Assembly (NCBI GenBank): GCA_023451395.1 | Contig: JAEXZL010000218.1 | Coordinates: 1-64,000, forward strand | Direction: 5' to 3' | Length of the DNA: 64,000 bases | From: Bacillota bacterium | Lineage (GTDB): Bacteria; Bacillota; Clostridia; Clostridiales; Clostridiaceae | In this document: piece by piece, positions 25,961 through 35,367 of the stretch | Layout: each line of letters starts with the position of its first letter | Position numbering within the stretch: position 1 is the first letter of the stretch | Position numbers and translations under genes: made by a program | The notes under the pieces: model-generated | Seen by the model: the letters and a program-made list of their open reading frames with translations, nothing else | The model's database searches: none | Told to the model about the DNA's origin: nothing

Positions 25961-26785
25961 ATGCTTGAATTGCCAGAGGTATTGACCATTGCAGGACAGC
26001 TTGAGAAAGCTATCCTTGGAAAAAGGATTAATAGAGTATTACCACCATCTAAGGTGCATAAGTTTTGTTGGTACAATGGAGAGCCAGAAAGGTATCATGA
26101 GGCAATAGAGGGAAGCCAAGTCATATCTGTAGAAGGCTTTGGAATATTCGTTGAAATTTCCTTTGATAATGGATATAAGCTTTCTTTTAATGATGGAGTA
26201 AATGCAAGACTCATTTCAGCTGATGAAACACCAAAAAGCTATCAATTACTAATGGGATTTACTGGTGGCTTAGAACTGGTTTTCACTGTAGCCATGTATG
26301 GAGGAATATTTCTTCATCAAGGTAAATTTGACAATGAATATTATATAAAAAGCAGAGAAGCAATATCACCATTCTCCTCAGATTTTCAGGGGTATTATCG
26401 CAAAATTCTTAAAGAGAGTAAGGGAAATTTAAGTGCCAAGGCTTTCCTTGCTACAGGACAGAGATTTCCTGGGATAGGTAATGGAGTGCTTCAGGATATT
26501 TTATTTACCTCCGGCATTCATCCAAAAAGAAAAATAAGTACCTTTGGCCAGGAAGATAAAGATAAGCTACTTTACAGTATTATTGAGGTTTTAAGTAATA
26601 TGATTAAATATGGGGGCCGAGATACGGAAAGGGATATCTTTGGACAGAAGGGTGGATATAAGGTCCTATTATCTAAAAATACCCTTTCAGCTGGTTGTTC
26701 CAAGTGTCAGAGTGAACTAGTAAAGGAAGCATATTTGGGAGGTTCTGTTTATTATTGTCCTATCTGTCAACCTCTTATTAAGTAG
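25961..26785 (+). CDS. Fpg/Nei-family protein lacking the N-terminal catalytic proline
   Basis: 274-aa protein with the whole outline of formamidopyrimidine-DNA glycosylase/endonuclease VIII: an N-terminal LELPEV start, a helix-two-turn-helix region (FPGIGNGVLQDILFTSGIHP) and a C-terminal zinc finger with CSKC and CPIC. In active Fpg/Nei the protein starts M-P-E and the exposed Pro is the Schiff-base nucleophile. Here position 2 is Leu (M-L-E). It may be a lyase-deficient DNA-lesion binder or use another residue. AGAGGGGGATTAT precedes the ATG and no earlier start restores a proline. Confidence 0.82.
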   Translation: MLELPEVLTIAGQLEKAILGKRINRVLPPSKVHKFCWYNGEPERYHEAIEGSQVISVEGFGIFVEISFDNGYKLSFNDGVNARLISADETPKSYQLLMGFTGGLELVFTVAMYGGIFLHQGKFDNEYYIKSREAISPFSSDFQGYYRKILKESKGNLSAKAFLATGQRFPGIGNGVLQDILFTSGIHPKRKISTFGQEDKDKLLYSIIEVLSNMIKYGGRDTERDIFGQKGGYKVLLSKNTLSAGCSKCQSELVKEAYLGGSVYYCPICQPLIK

Positions 26786-26879
26786 TAAAAGCAAAATTAT
26801 AATTTCTAGATGGACTGTTTCGGATTTAAAAGCTAGAAGCTTATAATAAATTTTTTAATACTGGAAAGGAGTGGAGCAG

Positions 26880-27704
26880 ATGCTTGTACAAGTTTTAGTA
26901 GAAAACACCTCATCTAGGGAGGACTTAGGCTGTGAGCATGGTTTAAGCCTATATGTAGAAACTAAGAACCACAAGGTGCTTTTTGATACAGGGAGCAGCA
27001 GTTTTTTCCTAGAAAATGCAGCAAAGCTTGGGGTTAATATAGAAGAAGTAGATATCTTATTTCTTTCTCATGGACATTATGATCATGGAGGAGGATTAAA
27101 GGATTTTTTAGATATAAATTCAAAGGCGGTCATTTATATTAACAAACATTCCTTTGGGGATTATTATTCCAAAAATTCTCAGGGAGAGCTTAGGTATATA
27201 GGTCTTGATAAAAGGCTTAAGGATAATAAAAGATACTTTATTGTAGAGGGAGACCTGATTATTGATGAAGAGCTTTGTATTGTTTCTAATATAGAAAAAA
27301 CCAAGTTCAACCCTCCAGATAACGAAAGGCTATTTGTTAAGAAAGGAGAGGTTTATGCCCTGGATGATTTTTCCCATGAACAGAGTCTTCTTATTGAGGA
27401 AGAGGGAAAAAAGCTCCTTCTAACAGGCTGTTCCCATAGTGGAGTGGTTAATATATTGGAGGGTCTTTATAAAAAGGAAGGAAGCCTACCAGATTATTTA
27501 ATAGGAGGCTTTCATCTCATTGCAAAAAATCATGCCTTAGAGCAGGTTAATGATGCTATATATGGAATCAGTGGCTTTTTGAATAATACTAAAATCCAGA
27601 GCTATACCTGTCACTGCACCGGGGAATATGGCTATAAGGAATTAAAAAAACATATGGGTGACAGGATAAATTATCTTTCTACAGGAGACGTATTAAAGCT
27701 TTAG
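26880..27704 (+). CDS. MBL-fold metallohydrolase
   Basis: 274-aa metallo-beta-lactamase-fold protein. The metal site SHGHYDHGGG has His64, His66, Asp68 and His69; a later TGCSHSG supplies the next His and a C-terminal CHCTGEYGY the last. The layout matches the clostridial and archaeal group often annotated as dihydropterin-type MBL hydrolases, whose true substrates are mostly unknown. The ATG at 26880 is chosen because AAAGGAG ends immediately before an in-frame GTG at 26871 and is correctly spaced from the ATG. Confidence 0.87.
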   Translation: MLVQVLVENTSSREDLGCEHGLSLYVETKNHKVLFDTGSSSFFLENAAKLGVNIEEVDILFLSHGHYDHGGGLKDFLDINSKAVIYINKHSFGDYYSKNSQGELRYIGLDKRLKDNKRYFIVEGDLIIDEELCIVSNIEKTKFNPPDNERLFVKKGEVYALDDFSHEQSLLIEEEGKKLLLTGCSHSGVVNILEGLYKKEGSLPDYLIGGFHLIAKNHALEQVNDAIYGISGFLNNTKIQSYTCHCTGEYGYKELKKHMGDRINYLSTGDVLKL

Positions 27705-27747
27705 TCTTTAAGCCTTGTTTTATATGCTAATGTAGGAGGCATTTTTT

Positions 27748-28872
27748 ATGGAAAGAAAATATAGTCAAGAGTTATTGGATAAAATTAAAGAAAAACAACA
27801 AATTATCCAATGGGAAGGTGTAGATATATTAATGAAACCTATTCCTGATTGTGATGAAGAGGGTAAGATGGATACGCGTCTATATCGTGATAGTAAGAAG
27901 ATGGCAACAATAATAAGATTTATGCCAAAGAGTTTAATGAAGCTGGATGCATCACCTAAATCCATTGAAAGATTAAGAGAGATGTTTAATGGTGTTAAGA
28001 GTATCAGTATAGCATCTCCTAGGATTGAAGTTCTTCATAAAACAATTAAAGGATTAGATAATAATGATATTCCTTTCCGTGTTTATTTACCAATTGAAAG
28101 AAAAGAAAGCTTGCCAGTTTTATATTATATTCATGGTGGTGGTTTCTTTGGTGGGCATATGGGTGTTGTTGATCAATTAGTCAAAATGATAGTTGAAAAA
28201 TTCAATATTATCGCTGTGTCTATTGATTATCGTTTAGCTCCTGAAAATCCTTATCCAAAAGGACATGAAGATTGTTATGAAGGATTGAAATGGGTGTATG
28301 TTCATTGTCAAGAGTTTGGTGGAAATCCTAAAAATATCTTTGTAGCTGGGGATAGTGCTGGAGGAAACTTAACTCAATATTGTACAACAAGAGATTTAGA
28401 AGATGGAACACATATGGTTAAGGGACAATTATTATTGTATCCAACAGTTAATATGGGAGGCATCGATGACAAATATTCACATTGGAGTACTGAAAAGTAT
28501 AGTATTCATCCTAAACATAGGAAAGTTGTAGAAGTTACTTTATCAATGATGGGTGGATATAACGGAATGACTAATCTACTAAGAGATATTTTAGGGACAA
28601 CAGAAGTTATGAATAGATATTTAACCCCTTATATGATGGATGTTAAAGGGTTACCACCTACTTTCTTAACTGTAGGTCAACATGACTTCCTTTTTGTTGA
28701 ATGTATGGCATATGCTAAAAAACTTGTAGATGCAAGTGTTGAAACAAAAACAGTAGTTTATAAAGGAATGGGACATGCATATGGAGATAATATTGGTGTT
28801 TATCCACAAAGTGAAGATTGTGCAATGGAAATGGGACAATTTATAATGAAACACAGTAAAGAGTATTTATGA
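27748..28872 (+). CDS. Alpha/beta hydrolase (HSL-type acetyl esterase/lipase)
   Basis: 374-aa serine hydrolase of the hormone-sensitive-lipase family. Oxyanion-hole motif HGGGF begins at His129, the nucleophile is Ser203 in GDSAGGN, and the catalytic His343 is in GMGHAYG. There is no signal peptide, so it probably acts inside the cell on short-chain esters. TAGGAGGC precedes the ATG. Its codon choice (AAA, GGT, CAA, CGT) differs from its neighbours (AAG, GGA/GGC, AGA/AGG), and it is a lone gene bounded by a strong terminator, which fits recent acquisition. Confidence 0.88.
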   Translation: MERKYSQELLDKIKEKQQIIQWEGVDILMKPIPDCDEEGKMDTRLYRDSKKMATIIRFMPKSLMKLDASPKSIERLREMFNGVKSISIASPRIEVLHKTIKGLDNNDIPFRVYLPIERKESLPVLYYIHGGGFFGGHMGVVDQLVKMIVEKFNIIAVSIDYRLAPENPYPKGHEDCYEGLKWVYVHCQEFGGNPKNIFVAGDSAGGNLTQYCTTRDLEDGTHMVKGQLLLYPTVNMGGIDDKYSHWSTEKYSIHPKHRKVVEVTLSMMGGYNGMTNLLRDILGTTEVMNRYLTPYMMDVKGLPPTFLTVGQHDFLFVECMAYAKKLVDASVETKTVVYKGMGHAYGDNIGVYPQSEDCAMEMGQFIMKHSKEYL

Positions 28873-28921
28873 AAAGTATAAAGATTTAATTAATGGATGA
28901 TATCTAAAATAAATATTGATA

Positions 28922-28989
28922 TGATCCCTCTTAAGTAGACAATGTAAATAAAACATCGTTTATTAAAGGAGGGATCATTTCTTTTTTTA
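28922..28989 (+). terminator. Terminator after the esterase gene
   Basis: Outer stem TGATCCCTC/GAGGGATCA with an inner AAATAAA/TTTATT stem, followed by TTTCTTTTTTT. Confidence 0.75.
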
Positions 28990-29005
28990 GCTCATTAAGG
29001 CTAGA

Positions 29006-30334
29006 TTAAATTAAATCCTCTAACCCATTAACAGTAGTTTGCTCATCTTCATTTATAGGAATGACTATGCATTTTTGACCATCTATTATTTGAGACTTTA
29101 TTTGAGGTATTTTTTCTGGTTTTACCTGGAGTATAACATCGTAGCGAGAAGTATCTGTTTGTTCCTCTAAGCCAGCTTCTGACATCTCTTCTGAATCTAT
29201 ATTATCATCAAGTGCTTCTGGAGAGTCTTTAGCCTTATCATCAGAGACTGTTTCCTGTTTAATCTGCTCTAATTTATTTTGAAGTATTTCTACCTGCTTC
29301 TCAAGGATTTTTTCCTTCTTTCTCTGCTCACTTGCTTTAAGAGCCTTAGGGTCAATTAAGTTTTCTGCCATTGGAAGATCCCCTTCAAAGAGATCTACAT
29401 AGGATTTTTCAATTTTTGTTGTAATTTCTTCAGGAACACCGCTATCTATAAGAAGGTTTTGTATCTCCTTGTCTGTGAGGGTTATGGGCTCTGCAGCTTC
29501 CACATCCTCGTAGGTAGAATTATGTTCCTCTACCATGGCATTAAGGTTGTCTTGTATTTCTAAGAATATCTTTTCTGCCTTATCCTCATCTCCGTTAAAG
29601 GAACCTATCACTATTTCCTGGAAGGCTTCCTTTTGTTTAGCTGCAGTCTGCCTGGAGTAACAGCCTAAGGCCTCCTCCATAAGCTCTGGATGAGCATCCT
29701 TAGGATTTTTTGTATAATACATAACTGCATTAACGTCGCTACTTCTGTTAATAAAAGCAGGATATATAAAGCCATTAGAAGGAACCTCTACTACCCAATC
29801 CCTCACACGAGCCTTTATCCTGTCTTCTTCGTCAAAGTAGCTTAGTCCTGGAGCTGAAAGGGAAACAGGGCATATTGCACAGAGAATATATTCATACACC
29901 TCTTCAGATTCATCCAGCTTTAAATTGTCCTTGGTTTTAGTGATTACATCATAAGCGTCGTGGAAAAGAAGTATTAAAAAGTTACCAGTATAACTATAAT
30001 TATCTATGATTAATTTATAAAAATCCTCAAGGAGGGCATCATTCTTTAACTGACTACTTTTAAGCTCCATAAGAGCAAGCTGTCTTTCATTTGAAAGATT
30101 TTCATCAATGGGGAAGTTAAGCTCCAAAATATTATTTCCAATAGTTCCAGAAAGTACTTTTTTAGCAATTTCTAAATACTTAAAGTATTCTTCTTCCTCT
30201 AAGTTTAGAAAGGTATCTCTAAATTTTGAAATAATATGTTTTTCTCCGTTAACATAGCAGCCACAGAACTTAGTGAAGGTACAATAATCCTTTTTCAAAC
30301 GTCTTTTTAACTCAAGTATATCTTTTTTTCGCAT
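29006..30334 (-). CDS. DUF4317 family protein
   Basis: 442-aa protein matching the DUF4317 family common in Clostridia, recognised from KKDILELKRRLKKDYCTFTK, CGCYVNGEK, SGTIGNNILEL, LFHDAYDV, and the CAICPVSLSAPGL region. Soluble, with a charged coiled-coil and acidic C-terminal part from about residue 330. Function unknown. The start at 30334 is preferred over the in-frame ATG at 30349 because GAGAGG precedes it and family similarity begins there. The stop lies 16 bp past the terminator of the convergent esterase gene. Confidence 0.82.
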   Translation of the reverse strand: MRKKDILELKRRLKKDYCTFTKFCGCYVNGEKHIISKFRDTFLNLEEEEYFKYLEIAKKVLSGTIGNNILELNFPIDENLSNERQLALMELKSSQLKNDALLEDFYKLIIDNYSYTGNFLILLFHDAYDVITKTKDNLKLDESEEVYEYILCAICPVSLSAPGLSYFDEEDRIKARVRDWVVEVPSNGFIYPAFINRSSDVNAVMYYTKNPKDAHPELMEEALGCYSRQTAAKQKEAFQEIVIGSFNGDEDKAEKIFLEIQDNLNAMVEEHNSTYEDVEAAEPITLTDKEIQNLLIDSGVPEEITTKIEKSYVDLFEGDLPMAENLIDPKALKASEQRKKEKILEKQVEILQNKLEQIKQETVSDDKAKDSPEALDDNIDSEEMSEAGLEEQTDTSRYDVILQVKPEKIPQIKSQIIDGQKCIVIPINEDEQTTVNGLEDLI

Positions 30335-30590
30335 ATATAAACCTCTCAATCTAGTGATTTCTATTTATAGCTATTAGTTATATTCCACTATTAAGTATAA
30401 TATTTTTTTCATATTAATATAAGGATAAAAATACAAAAACATAATTTATAATATTTTGAGGTTTTAGCTCACTATAGTAATTAAGAAAACTGCATTAAAA
30501 TACTGGGACTATTTACAGTAATTGAAAGTTAATATTGCTCTTTGTATAATATAAATATGGTGTATCTATATAAATGAGAGGGGTATAATT

Positions 30591-30968
30591 ATGAAGTTTG
30601 CATTTTCAACAATTAAGACCAATGATTTAGTAAGTTCTTTAAAGTTTTATGAGGATATTATAGGGCTAGTTGAGATAAGAAGAATCAATCCTCAAGAAGG
30701 TGTTCAATGCGTTTTCCTAAAAGATGAGGATAACTCAATTATTGAATTGGTGGAAACTATGGAGCCACTTATAAGTAGTAAAGAACATACAGAAACACAA
30801 ATGGCACTTGGATTTAGTGTTGATGATTTAGATAAAGCTTTAGAAATGTTAAAGAAGAATGACATACAAATTATCAGAGGGCCCTTTGACGCTCCTGGTG
30901 GTGTAAAGATTGCCTTTATTGAAGACCCTAATGGAGTCTCAGTTGAATTAATTGAGGGCTTCATTTAA
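30591..30968 (+). CDS. VOC-family (glyoxalase/bleomycin-resistance fold) protein
   Basis: 125-aa single-domain protein with two beta-alpha-beta-beta-beta halves. The opening FAFSTIKTNDLVSSLKFYED and the closing IAFIEDPNGVSVELIEG are typical of glyoxalase I-like VOC proteins; Glu in the last strand and a Glu at the end of the first half (SIIELVE) would bind metal. GAGAGGGG precedes the ATG. It could be a lactoylglutathione-lyase-like enzyme, an epimerase or a resistance protein; substrate not inferable. Confidence 0.82.
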   Translation: MKFAFSTIKTNDLVSSLKFYEDIIGLVEIRRINPQEGVQCVFLKDEDNSIIELVETMEPLISSKEHTETQMALGFSVDDLDKALEMLKKNDIQIIRGPFDAPGGVKIAFIEDPNGVSVELIEGFI

Positions 30969-30990
30969 TTTCAAAAAAATAGATATAAAG

Positions 30991-31034
30991 AATGGCATCA
31001 GCATATAAGAGCTGGTGCCATTGGTTTTATTTTT
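30991..31034 (+). terminator. Terminator after the VOC gene
   Basis: A 12-bp stem AATGGCATCAGC/GCTGGTGCCATT with one wobble, followed by GGTTTTATTTTT. It overlaps the stop of the convergent BFD-like gene. Confidence 0.8.
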
Positions 31035-31200
31035 CATCATTTATAAGCTGTTCTATTTTACATTTGCAGCGGTGACCCTTGCAGGCACCTCTTCCCGCTC
31101 CGGTTTCTCTCTGAATCTTTTCATAGGTATCAGAACCTTTTTTTATAGCCTCTATGATTGATTCTTTTCTTATACTTTTACATACGCAAATCTTTTCCAT
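31027..31200 (-). CDS. BFD-like [2Fe-2S]-binding protein
   Basis: 57-aa stand-alone domain of the bacterioferritin-associated-ferredoxin type. It starts MEKICVCKSI and carries the cluster ligands C-x-C near the N-terminus and C-x4-C in GACKGHRCKC, with an extra Cys. Such domains transfer electrons or sense iron/redox state. GGGGGA lies upstream of the ATG on the minus strand. It is clearly paralogous to the frameshifted gene at 7163-7524 (shared VCxCK, EAI-KG, TGAG and C-x4-C positions). No bacterioferritin gene is adjacent. Confidence 0.8.
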   Translation of the reverse strand: MEKICVCKSIRKESIIEAIKKGSDTYEKIQRETGAGRGACKGHRCKCKIEQLINDEK

Positions 31201-31463
31201 AAAAGTTCCCCCATATTATTATGAATGTTAAAGTGAAATGTAGTTGGTAGTTTAGCTTGAACATAAAATATTAAACCACAGCAATTGGAGGATTTCAATA
31301 AAAGAGTCTGATGTAATATATGGAGTATAAATCAAAAGTTGGAAGGTGTTTTTGTAGGGAAAAGAATAATAGGACAATCTTTTTAGCTTAGCTAAGGATT
31401 ATCCTAATGAATCTTAAGTTATTAATTTATAGTTTCCTAAGGTATTGCAGCAATATAGATTAT

Positions 31464-31643
31464 TTATATAGGTTTATTGGAGTCCACTGCCCCATAGTGA
31501 TATTGCTCATTACTTCTATAATCCTCCTCAGTAAAGGGAAAGGGATTTGTTTCTATATCAGGTTCTGCAGTAATATGATTTGTCATACCGGATAGGTTTT
31601 CCTCTACCTTCTCAACAGTATAGCTTTTTTTTGATTTTTTCAT
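31464..31643 (-). CDS. Small hypothetical protein with alternative membrane-anchored start
   Basis: 59-aa polar, acidic protein from the ATG at 31643, which has an ideal AGGAGGTGA ribosome site five bases upstream. The frame stays open upstream to an ATG at 31712, itself preceded by AAGGAAG, and the extra 23 residues are a strongly hydrophobic segment. Two products, one soluble and one membrane-anchored, are thus possible. No family recognised. The longer start overlaps the -35 element of the ileS promoter on the other strand. Confidence 0.5.
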   Translation of the reverse strand: MKKSKKSYTVEKVEENLSGMTNHITAEPDIETNPFPFTEEDYRSNEQYHYGAVDSNKPI

Positions 31644-31711
31644 AGGCTCACCTCCTGGTTCTAATAATAGGGTAACCAAAATTAAGAGGAGTATTAATAT
31701 ACAAGCCTTCA

Positions 31712-31740
31712 TTGACTTTTCTTCCTTTAGAGGCTATAAT
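31712..31740 (+). promoter_or_regulatory. ileS promoter
   Basis: TTGACT (31712-31717) and TATAAT (31735-31740) with 17-bp spacing, immediately before the T-box leader. Confidence 0.8.
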
Positions 31741-31746
31741 TTTATT

Positions 31747-32058
31747 AGTTAAAAATTATGATCAGGAAAAGTAGCTAAATTCAAGGCTTACAGAGAGCGG
31801 TTTAGGGTGGAATTATCGCAGCTAAGGTTTAAGGAAAATCACCTGGGAGTTGGTGGCTGAAATTTATAGTAAGCTTACCCGCTAGCCCGCGTTAAGGGAT
31901 AGAGCATATTAGTGCTTGAAATTTACTTCTATATTAGTGTAGCTTTTATAAATTCACTTCCTGATGGATTTATAAAATTTGCATAGATTAAGAAGTACTG
32001 CCAGAGGTGGTATAGCGAATTTAACTTCGTCCTGTTGGATGGGGTTTTTTATTTTATT
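31747..32058 (+). promoter_or_regulatory. T-box leader of ileS (isoleucine)
   Basis: About 310-base leader. It begins with an AGGAAAAGTA motif and a CAGAGAGC bulge typical of T-box Stem I. A specifier ATC (Ile) followed by A is at 31838-31840. The antiterminator T-box AGAGGTGGTATAGCG lies at 32003-32017 and is followed by a terminator helix with a TTTTTT tail at about 32050. Uncharged tRNA-Ile would stabilise the antiterminator and allow ileS transcription. Confidence 0.85.
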
Positions 32059-32099
32059 TGGATTTTTAAGAGAAACTAATACAGGAAAGGGGCCAGATT

Positions 32100-35000
32100 A
32101 TGTATAAAAAGATTGACAATGCCAGAAGCTTTGTAAATATGGAAAAAGATATTGCAGGGCTTTGGAAGGATAAAGACATAATAAAAAAGAATTTTGCCTT
32201 AAATGAAGGAAAAGAAAACTTCACCTTTTATGATGGACCTCCTACAGCAAATGGTAAGCCTCATGTAGGTCACGTTATAACAAGAGTTATGAAGGACATA
32301 GTTCCAAGATATCAGGTTATGAAGGGCTATCATGTTTTAAGAAAGGCCGGCTGGGATACTCATGGTCTTCCAGTGGAATTGGAAATTGAAAAGAAGCTTG
32401 GTATTTCCGGAAAGCCTCAAATTGAGGAATATGGAGTAGAAAAGTTTGTTAAGGAATGTAAAGGCAGCGTTTTTTCCTATGTTAATATGTGGAGAGACAT
32501 GTCTGAGAAGCTTGCTTACTGGGTTGATATGGATAATCCTTATGTTACCTATGAGGATAATTATATTGAATCTGTATGGTGGGCATTAAAGCAGATGTGG
32601 GATAAGGATCTTCTATATAAGGGACACAAGATAGTTCCTTATTGTCCACGATGCGGTACCTCCTTATCCTCCCATGAGGTTGCTCAAGGGTATAAGGATG
32701 TTAAGGAAGCTACTGCTATAGTTAAGTTTAAGGTTAAGGGAGAAGAAAATAAATTCATCCTTGCCTGGACTACAACCCCTTGGACTCTTCCAAGTAACGT
32801 AGCTCTTGCAGTTAATAAAAGCTATGATTATGTGGAAGTAGAGCAGGAAGGCGAGCATTATTACCTTGCTAAGGCTCTTTTAGGAGTTCTTAATGGAGAA
32901 TACTCTATCCTTAGAGAATTCAAGGGTGAAGAGCTTGTAGGCATGGAATATGAGCAGCTGTTCCCATTCCATAAGCCAGAGGAGAAAGCCTTCTATGTGG
33001 TTCATGGTGACTTTGTTACTCTTAGCGATGGTACTGGTATAGTTCATATTGCTCCTGCCTATGGTGAGGATGATAACTTAATTGGTAAGAAAAACAACCT
33101 TCCTCTTATAAATCTTGTGGATTTAGAAGGAAAGTTTGTGGATGAAGCAGAGCCTTTCAAGGGTATGTTTGTTAAGAAGGCTGATCCAAAGATACTTGAA
33201 TACATGAAAAATAATAACACTCTTTATAAATCAGAGAAGTTTACTCACTCCTATCCTCATTGCTGGAGATGTGATACACCACTTCTATACTATCCTAAGG
33301 ATAGCTGGTTTGTAAGAATGACCTCATTAAGAGATAAGCTTTTGGAGAACAACAATAAAATTAACTGGTACCCTGATAATGTAAGAACAGGCCGTTTTGG
33401 TAAGTTCTTAGAAAATGTTATCGACTGGGGTATCTCAAGAGATAGATATTGGGGAACACCACTTCCGATCTGGGAATGCAGCTGCGGACACAGAGAATGC
33501 ATAGGCAGCAGAGAGGAATTGGAGAAGAAGGGTATAAATGTACCAGAAGGTGTAGAGCTTCATAAGCCTTATATAGATGGAGTGAAATTAAATTGCCCTC
33601 ACTGTCATAAGGAAATGGTAAGAACTCATGAGGTTATAGACTGCTGGTTTGATTCAGGCTCCATGCCTTTTGCTCAGTGGCATTATCCCTTTGAAAATAA
33701 GGAGATATTTGAGGCAAACTTCCCAGCTCAATTTATATCTGAAGCAGTGGATCAGACAAGAGGTTGGTTCTATACTCTCCTTGCAATATCCACAGCTATA
33801 TTTGATACAACCGCCTTTGAAAATTGCATTGTTTTAGGCCACGTATTAGATAAGCAGGGGCTTAAGATGTCAAAGCATAAGGGAAATGTAGTAGATCCTT
33901 TTGAGGTCTTAGAGCATCAAGGAGCAGATGCCACCAGATGGCATTTCTATACTGCTAGTGCACCATGGCTTCCTACAAGATTCTCTGAGGATGATGTGGC
34001 AGAGGCAGGCAGAAAGTTCCTAAGCACCTTATGGAATGTATATTCCTTCTATGTACTTTATGCGGATTTAGATGGCTTTAACCCATTAGAATACAAGGAT
34101 TTTGTTTCAGAAAATGTAATGGATAAGTGGATTATGTCAAGGCTCAATACACTTGTTAAGACTGTAGATGAGGATTTAGAAGGCTACAGAATAACTCAAG
34201 GAGCCTTAGCAATAGAGGAATTTACCGATGAGCTTTCTAATTGGTATGTTAGAAGAAACAGAGCTCGTTTCTGGAGTGATACTTTAACAGAGGATAAGAT
34301 TGGTGCTTATGTAACTCTTTATAAGGTATTAACCACCTTAGTAAAGGTAGCATCACCTTATGTGCCTTTTATTACCGAGGAAATATATCAAAATCTTGTA
34401 ATTTCCTTAGATCCAAAGGCTGAAGAAAGTATACATCTTTGCCAGTGGCCAATGTATGATGCTTCCCTTGTTAATAAGGAACTAGAAGCAGAGATGGAAA
34501 TGGCTTATAAGATAGTTAAGCTTGGAAGAAGTGCCAGAAATGGAGCTAATATAAAGAACAGGCAGCCTCTTTCAGAAATGCTTATTAGCACAAAGTCTCT
34601 TCCAGAATATTATGGGGATATCATAAAGGATGAGCTTAATATTAAAGGGGTGCACTTTGGAGCTGACCTTTCTAAATATGTTAACTTTGAAATTAAGCCA
34701 AATCTTCCGGTTTTAGGCAGAGCCTATGGTAAGCTTATCCCTGGAATAAGAGCGGAAATAGCTAAGAGAAATCAAATGGAGCTGGCTCAAAAGATTCAAA
34801 GGGGAGATACTGAAACTATAACTGTTAATGATCAGGAAATAGTTTTAGATAGTGAAAAACTCTTGGTTACTATGCAAGGTCTTGAAGGCTATGCCTTCTC
34901 AGGAGAAGGAGAAGTAGGAGTTGTCCTAGACACTACCATTACTCCAGAGCTTAGAGAAGAGGGTCATGTTAGAGAGATAATTTCAAAGATACAAAATATG

Positions 35001-35204
35001 AGAAAGGAAAGCGGTTTTGAGGTTTCTGATAAAATTAATCTCTACCTTTCTGAAAATGATATGCTCATGGATGTAGTTAAAAAGCATAGCGCATATATTC
35101 AAAAGGAAACTCTTACTTCCGAGATTTTTTATAATGAGGAAAGAGAATATAATGAGGCTAATATAAACGGAGAAAAGCTAATGCTTTCTGTAGTAAGACT
35201 ATAA
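32100..35204 (+). CDS. ileS: Isoleucyl-tRNA synthetase, type II
   Basis: 1034-aa class Ia synthetase charging tRNA-Ile. The HIGH motif appears as PHVGH (His55) and KMSKS as KMSKH (Lys589). The large CP1 editing insertion lies between them and the anticodon-binding domain follows. Length over 1000 aa and the KMSKH-KG-VVDPFEV context place it with the eukaryote-like IleS2 type, which is commonly mupirocin-insensitive, rather than the shorter bacterial type I. AAAGGGG precedes the ATG. Expression is under the Ile T-box; a strong terminator ends the single-gene unit. Confidence 0.95.
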   Translation: MYKKIDNARSFVNMEKDIAGLWKDKDIIKKNFALNEGKENFTFYDGPPTANGKPHVGHVITRVMKDIVPRYQVMKGYHVLRKAGWDTHGLPVELEIEKKLGISGKPQIEEYGVEKFVKECKGSVFSYVNMWRDMSEKLAYWVDMDNPYVTYEDNYIESVWWALKQMWDKDLLYKGHKIVPYCPRCGTSLSSHEVAQGYKDVKEATAIVKFKVKGEENKFILAWTTTPWTLPSNVALAVNKSYDYVEVEQEGEHYYLAKALLGVLNGEYSILREFKGEELVGMEYEQLFPFHKPEEKAFYVVHGDFVTLSDGTGIVHIAPAYGEDDNLIGKKNNLPLINLVDLEGKFVDEAEPFKGMFVKKADPKILEYMKNNNTLYKSEKFTHSYPHCWRCDTPLLYYPKDSWFVRMTSLRDKLLENNNKINWYPDNVRTGRFGKFLENVIDWGISRDRYWGTPLPIWECSCGHRECIGSREELEKKGINVPEGVELHKPYIDGVKLNCPHCHKEMVRTHEVIDCWFDSGSMPFAQWHYPFENKEIFEANFPAQFISEAVDQTRGWFYTLLAISTAIFDTTAFENCIVLGHVLDKQGLKMSKHKGNVVDPFEVLEHQGADATRWHFYTASAPWLPTRFSEDDVAEAGRKFLSTLWNVYSFYVLYADLDGFNPLEYKDFVSENVMDKWIMSRLNTLVKTVDEDLEGYRITQGALAIEEFTDELSNWYVRRNRARFWSDTLTEDKIGAYVTLYKVLTTLVKVASPYVPFITEEIYQNLVISLDPKAEESIHLCQWPMYDASLVNKELEAEMEMAYKIVKLGRSARNGANIKNRQPLSEMLISTKSLPEYYGDIIKDELNIKGVHFGADLSKYVNFEIKPNLPVLGRAYGKLIPGIRAEIAKRNQMELAQKIQRGDTETITVNDQEIVLDSEKLLVTMQGLEGYAFSGEGEVGVVLDTTITPELREEGHVREIISKIQNMRKESGFEVSDKINLYLSENDMLMDVVKKHSAYIQKETLTSEIFYNEEREYNEANINGEKLMLSVVRL

Positions 35205-35211
35205 TATAAGC

Positions 35212-35251
35212 AAAAAATCCGTTAAGAATAAAACTTAACGGATTTTTTTCC
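35212..35251 (+). terminator. ileS terminator
   Basis: AAAATCCGTTAAG/CTTAACGGATTTT perfect stem ending in seven T residues. Confidence 0.9.
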
Positions 35252-35367
35252 TTAAAAAAGGACATTATTTTGTATATAAGGTTAATTATTATTAATTTCC
35301 TTTTAATATAAGAATATTTTTAGTATAATTATTAACAATAGAAGATAGAGAGATAGGAGTTGATATA

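Noticed and set aside
31407..31595. Plus-strand 62-codon open frame opposite the small minus-strand gene
   Set aside because: No ribosome site before its ATG, while the minus-strand frame has an ideal one; composition looks non-coding.
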